Origin: Rhyzopertha dominica
Lineage: Eukaryota; Arthropoda; Insecta; Coleoptera; Bostrichidae
Length of the DNA: 64,000 nucleotides
Assembly: GCA_025024175.1 (NCBI GenBank)
Contig: QCXZ01000075.1
Span: 5,580,001 to 5,644,000 of the forward strand
Direction: 5' to 3'
The translations under genes were made by a program, and so were the position numbers. Below the pieces are notes generated by a model. It saw nothing but the letters and a program-made list of their open reading frames with translations, did no database searches and was not told the origin of the DNA. Below are positions 10,131-22,009 of the stretch, piece after piece; the first letter of the stretch is position 1, and each line of letters starts with the position of its first letter.

Positions 10131-11280
10131 ACTGTACTGCCTAAAGTTTTGATAAAAATTGTAGCATAAAACTGTACTTTTATTGCTGAACTCACCTAGC
10201 GAACAGTCGCTTTAAAACGGTTTCTAGCTTTGCAGCTTTCTTTAAGTGTAGATTCGTTCCTGTAAATACTATTTTACAGCATGTGGAGGTTAAAATGATG
10301 AGATAATTCTCGAAAACGAGAGTGCAAACACTCTGCAGCACTTAACACCAACGACCGAGGATGTTATAAAAGCCACCTGGAATGTGCACTGCGAGCTACA
10401 GGGCTTTGCGCTGAATCGTCGTTTAACGTTATTGCAGTTCTCTGGCGAGCACTTCCAGACACTATGTTCTCCTAAGGGACAACTTGTAAAACAGTAAAGT
10501 GGTCAGTGATTCGTGATGTAGGTCTTAAAGCTTTATGTGTCCAGAAATAGCGCAATTTTAAAGCAATTGTACGTTAGAAGCGACTGTAAACTACTGGAGG
10601 CTATAGAGGTTACAATTACCGTAGCTTTGGGTTGATAAATTATTTATTTTTCAACTCAACTATTATCGATATATAATGCCTTGGAGATAAAATACGTAAA
10701 CATATTCATAATATATAATGCCCGCTAATAATACTTATTATTTATATAATTTCTATTTTCTTACGTTTACATTTCGGTGGTTTGAAGCACAAATATTTAT
10801 GTCCAATTTTCCAGAAATGTGAAAAATAGATATCATTCAAATGCAAATAATCATTATTTTAAATTTAAGCTTTACTTTATCGACACTAGGTATATGATAT
10901 TGAGTATACTGGTTTGAAAATTGCTAATTTCTGGCCCAATTTGCCTTATCTGCACAGAAAGTACTAATACATATACATATATTCAATACCACAATCCACT
11001 GCAATTACTAAATATCAATAAGCCTTTGTCAGCTTGACCACTCTTTGTTCATGCGGCCAAATTTGATCCTTTCCAAGACAGTTATTGCTGTTAAATGTTA
11101 GAGTTTACATTTTTACTGCTTAACTAAATCATATTGTTTTTATCAAGTTGACCGTGATACATAATAAAAGTGTGTTAGTTGACATGATACACTGACATTT
11201 TGAGAAAACCTTACACTATTTGTATGGTTTTGTAGATTTCGTGGGACTAGGTTCCAAAATGATGACTCATTTGTTTGTAT
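10131..11280. other. No gene recognised
   Basis: The first part (10200-10620) has more balanced composition than the second, which is strongly AT-rich. No domains or repeat pairs were found. Confidence 0.45.
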
Positions 11281-11286
11281 AGCTAC

Positions 11287-11317
11287 GTTTCGGCTTTCCT
11301 TGTTGGGCATTCTTCAG
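11287..11317 (-). repeat. PLE-type tail module, minus strand
   Basis: The reverse complement reads CTGAAGAATGCCCAAC, then AAGGAAAGCCGAAAC. It has the same CTGAAGA...GAAAC framing as 6903-6930, without adjoining PLE coding sequence. Confidence 0.35.
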
Positions 11318-11739
11318 GCGCGCTGTTTTTCTTTGTTTGTACATTTCCCTCATACAGAGTTTCTATAAATGATTCATGCAACGCGGGCGGCATCGATTTC
11401 TGAATACTTTGTGCCGCCTTTTTGTAACTGCTGCCAAGCTACAATATGCACGGCGATAGTAGTTGAAGGTTACAGATCAATGTCACACCAGAGCTCCGAA
11501 ATATGAGCTTTCTACAACCTTAAAGTTAATGATCCCACAAAACACTACAGAGATTCAGAATGTTTGACAGTTACATAAATGTCAATCTCAATTTTACAAT
11601 CCATAGGTCACTAAATGCAAAACCCAATTTTATTTGATACTAAATTGATAAAAAAAACATCTATTGAGTAGAAAAGAAAACATTGTATGCACCATGGGCT
11701 TTATTAGAGTATAATGCCCTGAAGGCGAAATATACTGGG

Positions 11740-12147
11740 TCAGTATAAAGCACGGAACCAGCAGGTTATATCAGGTTCTGTTCGACCGATTTTTCTGAAA
11801 CTGTGCAGGGGTCTATGAGTAATTAAAATGCATTTTCTGGAATTTTTTCAACTCCGTGTCAGCTCTCGTTTCCGAGATATGGGCGCAAGTTGCATTTTTT
11901 TAATGGGAAAGGGGGTCAAAAGACACGTCATTGAAAAGGGTATTTTCTCCTGATTTCAAAAATGTTTCACACTTGTACATTTTATTGCTTCTGAGTTAAG
12001 AAAAGTGTGATACCAAACTTGGTTCTTGCAAAAACTTTGGGATAAAAATAATATTCGTTATCGCTAAGTAAGAACAAAAACTTCAGGTGTTTCCATTTTC
12101 CTCGTCACTGGTGATAATTTTCATTCACTGTGTTATTTGCAGTCGCA
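11740..12147 (+). other. Probable upstream part of the DUF4817-type transposon
   Basis: This segment leads directly into the transposase start at 12148 and has no other recognisable content. Words such as TTTCCGAGATATGGGCGCAA are of a style common in dispersed insect repeats. No terminal inverted repeat was found, so the left end of the transposon is undefined. Confidence 0.35.
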
Positions 12148-13115
12148 ATGTCTCTGTTAACTGAACATGAAATTTTGATGATGATTGGAGATAGACCGCG
12201 AAGTTATTTTGAAGTAGTTGCACTCTACAAAGCAATTCATGAAGATCGTGAAGCAATTGCCAGATCAACAGTTACTAAAACATTGCAACGTTTTGACGAA
12301 ACCGGCGGTGTTAAAAATCGTTAAAAACCAGGACGTCTGAAGGTTGCTACGAGTAAGGAAAATAGCTTGAATGTCCTTTTAGATGAGAATCCCAAGTGTT
12401 CCGTACAACAGAGTGTTCCCACTCACCATATTAGCAGAAGATCTGTTCAGAAAATTTTGAAAAAAGAGATGTGTCACCCATACAAAATTAATTTATTACA
12501 AGAACTGAGCGAAAATGATTTCGATCGTTGATCAATGGTAATGTGAATAGATATAATTGCGGATATTGGTAGAACACCAATCCACATTGGATGGAACAAG
12601 TCCACACACTACACCCTCAGAAAGTGAATGTCTGGTGTGGTATTATCGGTGAGCACATTATTGAGCCTTCTTTCGGCGATGGAAATTTGAATGCGGTCAA
12701 GTATTAACAACCCTTGCGCAAACACATTAGACCAGAACTTATTCACCTGTTCCCTAATCGTAAAAATGCTGCGCGACCTTTTGAGCAGATATAGTTGCAG
12801 CAAGATGGTGCATTTCCCCATTTTGCAGTCAACGTTCGTGGATATTTGAATGCAATATTTCCAGACCGATGGATTGGTAGGCGCGGAGCGATAGATAATC
12901 CCCTGATAATCTGACGCAGCTTGATTTTTTTTCTGCGAGAGTATCTGAAAAATCGTATTTATAGATACTGATCGGCCACATAAAGCAGAATATTTAAAAG
13001 GACGAATCAGGGCAGAAATTCAGAACTTACCTCCAAACATATGCTATAAAGAACATTAGAAAACTTTTTTGAAGGCTATATTACTTCCGAGAAGTAAATT
13101 TGGAACTGTGTTTTA
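12148..13115 (+). pseudogene. Tc1/mariner-like transposase of the DUF4817 (HTH) type, decayed
   Basis: The frame starting MSLLTEHEILMMIGDRPRSY continues with the helix-turn-helix segment STVTKTLQRFDETGGVKNR and stops at 12324. It then resumes through stops and shifts: PGRLKVATSKENSLNVLLDE, then HHISRRSVQKILKKEMCHPY. The catalytic part shows NPHWMEQVHT, QKVNVWCGIIGEHIIEP, QQDGAFPHFAVNVRGYLN (second Asp region) and FPDRWIGRRGAIDNP, the last in place of the usual IEWP.RSPDLTPLD, so the third Asp region is damaged. These transposases cut and paste DNA by a DDD mechanism. At least five stops and a deletion make this copy inactive. Confidence 0.8.
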
Positions 13116-13230
13116 AGCGTCAACGTGTTCCAAAATATTATACAACGCATCATAGTAAGAATTACGTGGGTTTACATAAAAAAATACTGTTTAGGTGTAA
13201 AATTGAAAGCACCTAGTTTGTTATGACTGG
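13116..13230. other. Possible 3' part of the DUF4817-type transposon
   Basis: Sequence directly downstream of the transposase relic. No terminal repeat is recognisable. Confidence 0.25.
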
Positions 13231-13510
13231 AGCTTAAACTTGACGGAGCGACACAGGAAACTGCCCATAAACGAGCTCATTAACTGAAAGTGACTGCTTT
13301 ACATGGAAGTTATTATGTAACTGTTCGTAATTTGAATGGCTCCATCTGTTGATAGACGCAGTGATGAACCAATTTACCCGGGAGATTGAACCTTTGAGTT
13401 AGTCCATCATAGCAAATAATCAATGAATATTCTACGGGTAATTAAGGAAGCCCTCTTTGCACTTTCTAATTAACGGGCATGGGCCCAGGGCTGGAAATGG
13501 TTGGGGCCAG
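13230..13510. other. Balanced-composition segment, no gene recognised
   Basis: It has mixed composition with motifs such as TCTAATTAACGGGCATGGGC and CAATTTACCCGGGAGATTG. Homeodomain-type ATTA cores recur (GGTAATTAAGG, CTAATTAACG). There is no long frame. It is possibly a host regulatory segment, but unproven. Confidence 0.25.
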
Positions 13511-14683
13511 AAAAGCAGGCACGTGCTCAGAATTTTAAAGGTATTATGACGGAAAATGTAAACGTAGTAAGGGTGTTGGAATTTTCTTCTCTATATCTAT
13601 TAAAATATCGAAGGTTAATTAACAGATTGTAGCGAATTAGCTGGTCAAAATGTATAGCCAGAAAAGAAGTTGTAAAAGATTCAATAAATAAGAGGAGGAT
13701 TTTAATACACCGACCGAAAAAAAAAGAAAAAAGGCCTGGTGTGAGCGTCTCGATTATACACGTGTTCAATGTAACAGTGACATACGAGCAAATGTGTATG
13801 TAATGTGTTTAAAAATACTCCTCCCACCAATATTTTTTGATGTCTCTATAAAAATGGCATTATTTTAATAAGCGTTGCAATTCTTTTCTGGTCTGTTGGA
13901 CTTATAAGAAATTATTATTATTATTATTAAAACAATTTATGTAAGATTGCATTTTAATGTAAATGAAAATTGTTTATTATTTTTTTTTAGATTAGATTCA
14001 AAATCATTTGTAAGTAGAGTTGCTAAAAATGACTGATATGTCGACACTTAGTATTATTACTACTTTTGCTTCCCATGATACCATGTTAAAAAATATCGAT
14101 ACACGATACACGGAATATCAGGATTGCAATGTTCAATGCATTTTTATCTTGGTGGTACTACGCAGATGGCACGTACCAAAGTGTTGCAGATCTCCTGTTT
14201 TAATGTTTCTGATGCTTATTAATATACTGTTCTGTTTTGACTTCTTACAACCCACAAATGTATAAAGATAACTACCAGAATCAACGGATTCTAAAGCAGA
14301 ATAAATTACTTCAATTCACTTTTTTCTGTATCATCTCATATCACTAAAGTTTACCTCTATTTTTATATATATTATTATAGATTTATGGCTTTTAATTTAT
14401 TGAGTTGTTGTGTGTTATTTTATTTTGTCTATAAAAATGCTATTATCAAAATTCTACTGTTCGGAGAGGTAAATCTGCTGTTTTTGCACCCTTTCCTGCT
14501 ATTGAAGAAACTATTTATCGTGTATCTATCAACACTGAGTACAAAACTACAGAAATTTACAAGTTTTTCTAGTTTTTTTCTATAATTTTTAATTTTTTTT
14601 CTATATAAATTTACGAATGTTGATGACAACAATCGAGAAGCACTGTGAATGCGTAATATAATACAATTTACAATTATTTCATG
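13511..14683. other. AT-rich DNA, no gene seen
   Basis: Short ATT/TTA runs and chance frames only. This is the flank into which the mariner at 14,686 inserted. Confidence 0.5.
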
Positions 14684-14685
14684 TA
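14684..14685. repeat. TA target duplication, left of mariner
   Basis: The TA dinucleotide immediately outside the left TIR is repeated at 16017-16018. The right flank reads TATA, so a second TA follows. Confidence 0.9.
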
Positions 14686-14717
14686 CGAGGCATGTTTTTT
14701 AAGTAAGTACCGTTTTG
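14686..14717 (+). repeat. Mariner left terminal inverted repeat
   Basis: 32 bp, identical to the reverse complement of 15985-16016. In mariners the transposase binds here through its N-terminal paired-like helix-turn-helix domain. Confidence 0.97.
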
Positions 14718-14783
14718 GAATTAAAAAAAGATGTGCAAAGATATCGCAATAATTTTATCTTACATGAAAGCCTGTACCTTAAT

Positions 14784-15863
14784 CTACTTTTCTACATAAT
14801 TTCCGTGAATATTGAGGCACTTGTCATAACGTGGCACCAGTTTTTGAATACCCTCCTCATAAAATTCTGCCGCCTGACTTGTTAACCACTGTATCACAAA
14901 TGTTTCGACTTCGTTATCGTCTTGAAGACGCTNACCACCCAGGTGNTTCTTCAAGTGCAGGAACAAATGGTAGTCGCTGGGCGCCAGATCAGGGCTGTAT
15001 GGAGGATGATCTAGAGTTTCCCATTTAAAAGATTTGATGAGATCTTTGGCCCGATTAGCCACATGTGGACGGGCATTGTCATGCAGCAAAACGATACCCT
15101 TACTCAACTTGTCACGTCTTTTGTTCTGGATTGCACGACGCAGATTGTTCAATGTCTTACAATAAGATGCTGCATTGATTGTCTCATTACGAGGCAGAAA
15201 CTCCACTAGCAATACTCCTTTTCTGTCCCAAAAAACTGTGCACATGATTTTCCGGGCAGAAATTGTTTGCTTAAACTTTACTTTTTTGGGTGATGATGAA
15301 TATCGCCATTCCATGGATTGTTGTTTCGATTCTGGTGTGACGTAGGCCACCCATGTTTCGTCACCAGTAACAATTTGGTCTAAAAAATCTCCACCTTCAT
15401 TGTGGTACCGCTCAAGGAAAGTCAATGCACTGCCTAAATGTTGGGTTTTGTGCAAATCCGTCAACATTTTCGGAACCCAACGTGAACACAATTTCCGGTA
15501 ATACAAGTTCTCGGTCACAATGCGATATAAAACACTACGAGAATATTGAGGAAAGCGGTCGCACAATGATGAAATTGTAAAGCGTCTGTTTTCTCTCACC
15601 TTTTCGTTCACTTTCTGCACCAAATCTTCATTAACGACCAAAGGACGCCCACTCCGTTCTTCATCATGCACATTTGTGCGGCCATTTTTAAATGCTCTCA
15701 CCCATTTCCTTACCATTCCATCACTCATAATGTTTTGTCCGTAAATTTCGCAGATCTCACGATGAATATCGATCGGTTTTACGCCTTTAGCAGTAAGAAA
15801 TCGTATAACAGCCCGTACTGCACAATCGGCGGGACTCACGATTGTCGGAGGCATCTTAAACAC
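14784..15863 (-). CDS. Mariner transposase, open reading frame
   Basis: This 359-residue DDD transposase catalyses cut-and-paste movement of the surrounding element in the nucleus. The N-terminal helix-turn-helix half runs through about residue 125 (AVIRFLTAKGVKPIDIHREI, then VRKWVRAFKNGRTNVHDEER, then SGRPLVV). WVPKML at 129-134 corresponds to the mariner WVPHEL motif. The catalytic Asp residues are D168 in VTGDETWV, D262 in LHDNARPH and D297 in YSPDLAPSDYHLF. Thirty-four residues separate the last two, the DD34D signature of mariner. The length matches the family (about 340-360). Met1 is taken as the start. A second Met at residue 4 is an alternative. Residues 306 and 311 are undetermined because of N bases. 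No stop or frameshift is seen, so it could be active, though that cannot be judged from sequence. Confidence 0.95.
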   Translation of the reverse strand: MFKMPPTIVSPADCAVRAVIRFLTAKGVKPIDIHREICEIYGQNIMSDGMVRKWVRAFKNGRTNVHDEERSGRPLVVNEDLVQKVNEKVRENRRFTISSLCDRFPQYSRSVLYRIVTENLYYRKLCSRWVPKMLTDLHKTQHLGSALTFLERYHNEGGDFLDQIVTGDETWVAYVTPESKQQSMEWRYSSSPKKVKFKQTISARKIMCTVFWDRKGVLLVEFLPRNETINAASYCKTLNNLRRAIQNKRRDKLSKGIVLLHDNARPHVANRAKDLIKSFKWETLDHPPYSPDLAPSDYHLFLHLKXHLGGXRLQDDNEVETFVIQWLTSQAAEFYEEGIQKLVPRYDKCLNIHGNYVEK

Positions 15864-15984
15864 TCAGTATACAACGTATACAATGAAGAATCAAACTGTA
15901 ATGGCGTCAGTGCGTAGACAAGAGATGTAGGTAACCAGCGCGCATGCGCGGAACGCCGACCGTAGCGCTACGGCGGCGGAATCG

Positions 15985-16016
15985 CAAAACGGTACTTACT
16001 TAAAAAACATGCCTCG
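15985..16016 (-). repeat. Mariner right terminal inverted repeat
   Basis: 32 bp, identical to the left TIR in inverted orientation. It lies about 120 bp upstream of the transposase start codon, so the promoter must lie in or next to it. Confidence 0.97.
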
Positions 16017-16640
16017 TATAATATTGGTGCTTTATATTTTTAACATTTCAGGCCTGATAGATGCCGATACTAGATATCGATACCACATATAATATCGAAT
16101 TATCAGTATCGATATAAGTAAGTAAAATATCAATCAGTGACGAAACCAATCAAACTTTTAAGACTAGACATTGCCTTAACTCCTTTTTTCTCACTCTGCC
16201 TATGTGCTACTTGAAAATTGAGTTTCTTACAAAAGGGCTAGATGCGAGGAATAATGAACTGCTATAAAGTGGACCCCTGATTGGAGTAGTAGGTAATTAT
16301 CGGTTCCATGATTGCTCGTCTGACGCTGTTGAGAATAAAAGGTATAAGTGACTTGGCTTACAAAGGCCTGACGAAGGAGCAGCTGAACAATTGCTACTGT
16401 AAAATAGAAAATAGTGATTCCGAACCTTCTGTTATGTGAGATTAATTAATTGGCGAAAACATTTAAAAAATATATAGTGCGAAATAAAGTCCACCGAAAG
16501 CTTGGTTTGGAATATAAAGAGTATTCTTACAGCTAAATAAAGGTCGGTATCCCCGTTAAAACATTAAAAAATAACCTTAACGACCGTTAATTATACTAAA
16601 TATTACTACAGTTATATTTGCTTTTGAGAGCAAAGCTTAT
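16017..16640. other. AT-rich DNA with TATCGAT words, no gene seen
   Basis: From 16060 to 16110 the words GATATCGATACC, ATATCGAATTATC and GTATCGATATAA cluster. A similar cluster is at 43056-43150. Otherwise nothing is recognisable. Confidence 0.4.
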
Positions 16641-16800
16641 TTTTGCAATACGAGGGGAGATCATTACTTACAGTCCCTGATATAGTAGGCGTTGACTGAC
16701 AGTGAAATTGTTTGACATACAAAAAGTTTATTTATTTGTTGTGACACTTGTTCAATACCAGTCTTGTCATTCATTGTTTGTTAAAATAATTTAGAATTTA

Positions 16801-17600
16801 CGCGAAGGAAAAATCTGAAATACGCGCAGCTATAAAATATTTACAAAAGAAAAGGTTGTCGCCAAAGATATGGTGGGTGTATTAGGTGAGAGTGCTTCTT
16901 CTTACCGAGTGGTAAAAAGTTTGTCTCGAGAATTTAAATTGGGAAGACAAACGTGTGAACATGCAAAGAGTGCCGGACGACCAGTAGTAACTGTCATTAT
17001 CCAGGAAAATGTTAATCGTGTACATGACATGGTAATGGCAGATAGGCGAATGACAATTCGTCGGATAGCTGAAATTACAAACTTTTCATATGGCACAATA
17101 GAAAAAATATTAACACATATTTTAGGTCTTAAAAAGTTGTCAGACCCGGATGAGTTTCTGTCTCGATTTGTAACTGTTGATGAAACATTGGTCCACCACT
17201 TTGACCCAGAGTCAAAACAACAGAGTATGGAGTGGCATCACAAAGGTTGTCCTCCACCACGCATATTTCGAGTTGTGCCCCCTGCTGGTAAAATTATGGC
17301 CACATTGTTTTGGGATGCGGACAGAATTTTAATGGTTGTTTTTTTGGAATGTGGACACACGATAACAGGTTTTTACTATGTCAACTTAATTTCAAAATTG
17401 CACGAGCCCAACAAAGAACGCTCCTATACACAAAAGCCATATTGCAATTAATGCTATTCACGTCGCAGGATTTGAATTGCACGAGCACCCTGCGTATTCA
17501 CCAGACCTAGCTCCCAGCGATTTATTCTTATTTCCGAAAATGAAAGAATATCTACGTGGGACGTGGCATGATTATCAAGTTATGACAACAGTAAACGACT
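16801..17600 (+). pseudogene. Second mariner transposase, different lineage, inactive
   Basis: The plus-strand frame begins near KSEIRAAIKYLQKKRLSPKD and continues with SAGRPVVTVIIQENVNRVHD, RRMTIRRIAEITNFSYGTIE, the first catalytic region FVTVDETLVHHFDPESKQQS, and then KIMATLFWDADRILMVVFLE. After a small deletion and frameshift near 17410, which removes the second catalytic Asp segment (the HDN region), it ends with LHEHPAYSPDLAPSDLFLFP and KMKEYLRGTWHDYQVMTTVN. Residues differ widely from the mariner at 14.8 kb, so they represent separate lineages. A possible left-end sequence, ACGAGGGGAGATCATTACTT, is at about 16,649. No matching right TIR was found. Confidence 0.85.
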
Positions 17601-17639
17601 CTTCCCGCGTAAATTTGCATTTTAATTATTTATGTGAGT

Positions 17640-17760
17640 ATAATAAATCTTTTTTAACTCCAAATTTCTTTTATTGTTTAATGGTAACCGGTTTCGAGGC
17701 TAAGTGTCGCCTCTTTGTGGGACCTGTGGCTACAAAGAGAGGCATAAATCTATTTTAACT
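17640..17760 (-). repeat. Dispersed-repeat tail with GAAACCGGT module
   Basis: The reverse complement reads GCCACAGGTCCCACAAAGAG, then GCGACACTTAGCCTCGAAAC, then CGGTTACCATTAAAC. The hairpin-plus-GAAAC arrangement is like other tails in this window (6903, 11287, 38969). The family is not identified. Confidence 0.3.
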
Positions 17761-20030
17761 TACAATAAGCATTGCCACTTTTACCACCGATAAATAAAAC
17801 AGTATTTCTTCATTTTGTGCTTTGGCGCTATCGATTTGACATTAATATCATTGCCAGCGGAACCCTAAACTTTTCTTTAAAAAAGACTATTAATCAGAGA
17901 TGTAAGTTCAAAATTTATAGTTTAGAAAAATTTTTAAGTATTAATTTATTATATAGTTTCTTATTTTATAATTTATCGATTGCAGACTGTTACAAACGGA
18001 AAACAAATTGACTATAACTTACTTAGTAGTCTACATATTTGGTGTTATTCCGCATATTTTACAGATTACTTCCCTAAAGGTCTTCGTACCTTTATAGCAA
18101 CACAAGGATAAAAATAATTAGGCATTTTTGGGAAGTTTCTTGCAAGTTAAGAGCAACGGGGAAAAGCTAATAAATGCAAATCACATTTTAATACCAGAGC
18201 TCTTGGTGAAATATCCGTTTTGGACAAACGACGCAGTAATCAGAGGAAAACTCGCAGCCAAGCATTTAATCGTTCTACTGGGGTGGGAATGGCAAATGTG
18301 GCTCACAAACTTCAAGGATTATTCTTGGGTTGAAATTTCTGGGATAGTAGCACAGAAGTTAACTGCCGTAATGGAGTAACTTTGTATGGTTTATTTTGGA
18401 AAAGCATTGCTCATCATCAGCAAATGTATATACATAATAATGTTTAATAAATTTTCTGCATTAGTCCTCCTTTGCATACAGCTGCGGGCTGCATTCTCAG
18501 CAAAATTCGCAAAGCAAAGCAAACACAATTTTAATGTAAAAAAAGGACAAAACTGTGTCTTATAAATCATTCTACACAAAACCAATTGCTCTGCTCGTTC
18601 TTCGATATCATATTGTTACAATTAAAGGCTCGAAAACTGTGGATTTCTGACGAACTTTTTTTATTTAAAATCTTTCTGTAACAGTATATAGGTACTTAGA
18701 GTACAGTCCATCGATATTGCCGCCCTCTAGCTGTTGCTAGGATACTTGCAGTGCAATATTACATTGCATCTACATGTTGCAACTCCGGTCTACAATATCA
18801 TCATATAATATCATATCACAACCACTGAAAAATCATTTACTTTTTAGCCATACACCCCCTTTTTATGTTTGTTTTAATTAGTAAGGAAGCTCTTGCTACT
18901 AGTATTACAAATTTTTCGTAAATGTGTACTTTAGATTTTATTAGGAATAGTATGCAACTGACCAGTTTGAATCTTTTATTAAAATAAGAGATGTGTGATT
19001 CAACTTCATATACTATTATCGCTGTTGATTTAACTTTCTCTACACTTTGTGGTATTATTAGTTCGCTCCATCAGGTCTTTGTTTGTCATATTAATGGCGT
19101 CATGACTTCATTATACAATGCACTGGCACATTTTGAACATACCCTTATTTGCGTTGTTTACAGATTTGTTTAGTTAGTAGGTAATTTTATCAATTTATTC
19201 AATTTGTATGTACTAATATTTCTTTTCTTTTTCAGGTAAGTGATTTTGAGTTTTTGCAGTTTTAATATGTAAGTACAGTTTTTTTACCAACTGGCTGCAA
19301 GTTGTAAGATCTTACCTCTTTGAAGCAATTTAACTATGCAGCTAATTCATACCCTTGTGACGTTATCACGTTGTTAGTATTTGAAACATTTTCATTCTTG
19401 ACTAAGTGAGCGCTGAAACTTTTGTCTGTTTTTTTTTGCTTAAAATTCGCCTGACGAAAGTACAATTTCTTGCACATTTTTATTGTAAAATTGTAGTCGT
19501 TTATAAATTATTTATTATTTGAAGAAAATATCTGGTAGGTGACACTTACACATTGTATTTAAAAAAACATACAAATAAGTGAAATTATGCGTTATTTACT
19601 AAGTCATGAAATACAATGCTTTTCCTCTAGAATTAAATCGGCTAAACTAACAGTTAAATAATACACGTCAGCAAAAACATACCTCATAACCTCCTTCAAA
19701 AGTACGGCAACGTTGCTGAGACAATAGGAAGCATCGAATTAATAATTTCCATTATTATCCATGCATCAGTGAAAAAAAAAATCATTCTTATTTGTTACTC
19801 TGTTTGCCCATTTGTAAGTTTGAATTTAAAATATATGGACAGATTCAATTTTATTCTAAATAAAAAAAGTTATTACCATGGATAATAAGGGTGTGCACAA
19901 TGCACAAGGGAGATATCTAGTGGGGGGGTCTAGGGGGGGGGAAAGCAAGAACGTCCTAAAACATATTCTGTGCAATAAAGACCCAAATTATTTTTATGTT
20001 TTCTATGTACACTGATCATACAAAGCCCCT
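17760..20030. other. AT-rich DNA, no gene seen
   Basis: Chance frames such as 18128-18379 (83 codons) have no domain I can name. A G-run (GGGGGGGTCTAGGGGGGGGG) lies at about 19922-19941. Confidence 0.5.
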
Positions 20031-20034
20031 TTTT

Positions 20035-20575
20035 TACTAATTCCGTTATTGATGAACTCAGTTAGGTGAGGCGCATTCAGTTGCATCGCTCTCGCGTTTA
20101 ACAAAAATGAGTTGATACATTTTATTTGGGAGAATAAAGATCCGTGATCCACATAATGTATAATGATATCATACGAAGTACCAAAGGAACATAAATTTCA
20201 CCTTAAAAGTTCTACTAATAGAAGCACGATTGCTCTCAAAAATTAAGCGACTACTTAATATTTTAACCAAATTAAGATCCATTTAAATAAACTGAAATGT
20301 ATTTAATTGCATTTTTAACAACATACCGGGTTTTAATTGGTGCTGATAATATTTTTATTGGATTCCTAAAACTTATATTAAATAAATTGACTTCCATAAA
20401 CGTGAGTTCGTATGGATCTTTAGTTTTTTGTGTTTTTGTATTAATTGTTAAAATGTAATGTGAATTTAGAAATGTGGTACAAAAGTTACAAAAGTTATCA
20501 CCGAATATATGACAGATTCTGATGTGATTCCATATAACAGTAGTTAGTTGAACAATCTTTATAAGAAAAGGTAGA
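20035..20575. repeat. Low-copy repeat, copy A
   Basis: It aligns to 40735-40930 followed by 42020-42405. Shared blocks include TACATTTTATTTGGGAGAAT/GGAAGAAT, GAATAAAGATCCGTGATC, TTAATATTTTAACCAAATTA, CATTTAAATAAACTGAAAT and GTTGAACAATC..TATAAGAAAA. No terminal structure or coding capacity was recognised. The minus-strand frame at 20272-20682 is not supported by the second copy, which carries indels. Confidence 0.75.
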
Positions 20576-20930
20576 AGAGCTGAATTAAGCATTGTGTTCT
20601 TATTGGGTAATGTTTCCCCGTACATTTGGTAACTCAATGTGCTTCGAAAGCGGTTGCCGTCTCCCGAGATTTTCTGTACCACGATTGTGTGTGATTTCTT
20701 GTATACATTTTTTTAGACGCACGGAACTACTTCACTGTTATGACACCAATAATAGCGACAACACAAGAACCTAACACTAGAACACATTATGAAGAGATTT
20801 AAGAGTTGATAGCAATTGTTCGCTATGTCGTCGATCCTGAGCTAACCACAAGCTGTATTAACATTTGGGTTTATATACATTGGCAGCATATTCCCTTTTC
20901 CTTATACATCTATCTTGTTGTCTTCTTACG
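20576..20930. other. No gene seen
   Basis: Mixed sequence without recognisable content. Confidence 0.4.
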
Positions 20931-21170
20931 TTGATTCGTTGTTATCGTAAGAGACTTTTTATGTTTGTTTTTCTGAAAGAACGTCTGAAAAGACGAAAGT
21001 AGCTTTTATTATTTTGCTGGTTAGTTGTTCGTTCTATACTTGTGGACATAATTACATTTGATCTAATTTTGGACATGCCGGTTTCTCTACGTTTTACTAC
21101 CCTCCCCTATTGTTGATTTGTTTTTACTGTAAGAACGTCTAAAGGGACGAAAGCCGTTATTCTTGTTTTG
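20930..21170. repeat. Two direct copies of a hairpin module, about 145 bp apart
   Basis: CTGAAAGAACGTCTGAAAAG plus ACGAAAG at about 20972-21000 and CTGTAAGAACGTCTAAAGGG plus ACGAAAG at about 21128-21154 share the core AAGAACGTCT-4 nt-GACGAAAG. GTCT and AGAC/GGAC can pair. TTGATTCGTTGTTATCGTAAGA upstream of the first resembles GTTGATTTGTTTTTACTGTAAGA at the second. Probably a duplicated element tail. Confidence 0.5.
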
Positions 21171-22000
21171 TACAATACTACTAAGAATTAATAAAAACTT
21201 GCATGCTTTTCAGAACCGTGGTAAAAAAACCTACTGAATCTTATTATTATTTCCAAATCTATTGAAATGATTATTTTAGTGCCAAATTCAGAACATTTTT
21301 ACTAAAGCGGCAAAGCTGAGGTGAACGATTCTAATAAACTGAGCGTGTGTATTTTATATCGTGAATACAACTTCTCGATTATGCCAATAACATAGCACCC
21401 AGCGAGATTCACGCTTCCAAGAACATCTAATAAGGCTCGACCGCTTTTGTGAAATCGGCAGGACCAGATATTGGAAGTTCGAGAACGTCAACATTTTCCT
21501 GCCATCTCAAAGGAGTTTCCTTTCTACCGAGATGGCGATAAAAGTATTTGGTTAGGCTCGATAGGATCTGTTCGAAAAGCAAATCCAAATAAGAAGTTTG
21601 TTCAAAACGGGATGAGGTAGAATCAGTATTACATGACGCAAAATTTCACTCATGAACCAGAAAAGAACTCCCAATTGCCATTCTGAGATTTAACAGTATC
21701 GAGGAAGGATAGTAAAATCACGTTTAATATTTAAAGAAAACCGATATATACAAGAAATAATTTCATTAAAAACAGTTCCTTAACTTAAGTATTAAGTACG
21801 AAATGTCCGCCTTTAACAATTTTATCCATAGCTTAGTATACGTTCCATTATCAACAAAAAAATTGCATACTACTCTTCAATAGAACACAAATTTCAAAAC
21901 TTTTTTCTTAGTTAAATAAAAATCTTGGTTTTGGTAACAATATTAAGAAACCTATTAGCTAAACTCTTGTAAAATGTCATTTGATTGATTAGGGTGTTTC
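21171..22000. other. AT-rich DNA, no gene seen
   Basis: Nothing recognised. Confidence 0.5.
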
Positions 22001-22009
22001 GACCTCATT

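Larger units (their letters stand above)
14686..16016 (-). mobile_element. Complete mariner (DD34D) transposon
   Basis: The 1331 bp element has 32 bp terminal inverted repeats that are identical in both copies (14686-14717 and 15985-16016), each beginning CGAGGCATG and ending at ACCGTTTTG. It is flanked on both sides by TA (14684-14685 and 16017-16018), the target duplicated by all mariners. The only gene is a minus-strand transposase with an uninterrupted frame. Length, TIRs and TA duplication are those of a full-length mariner. The identical TIRs and open frame point to a recent insertion. Two ambiguous bases (N at 14933 and 14946) lie inside the gene. Confidence 0.97.
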
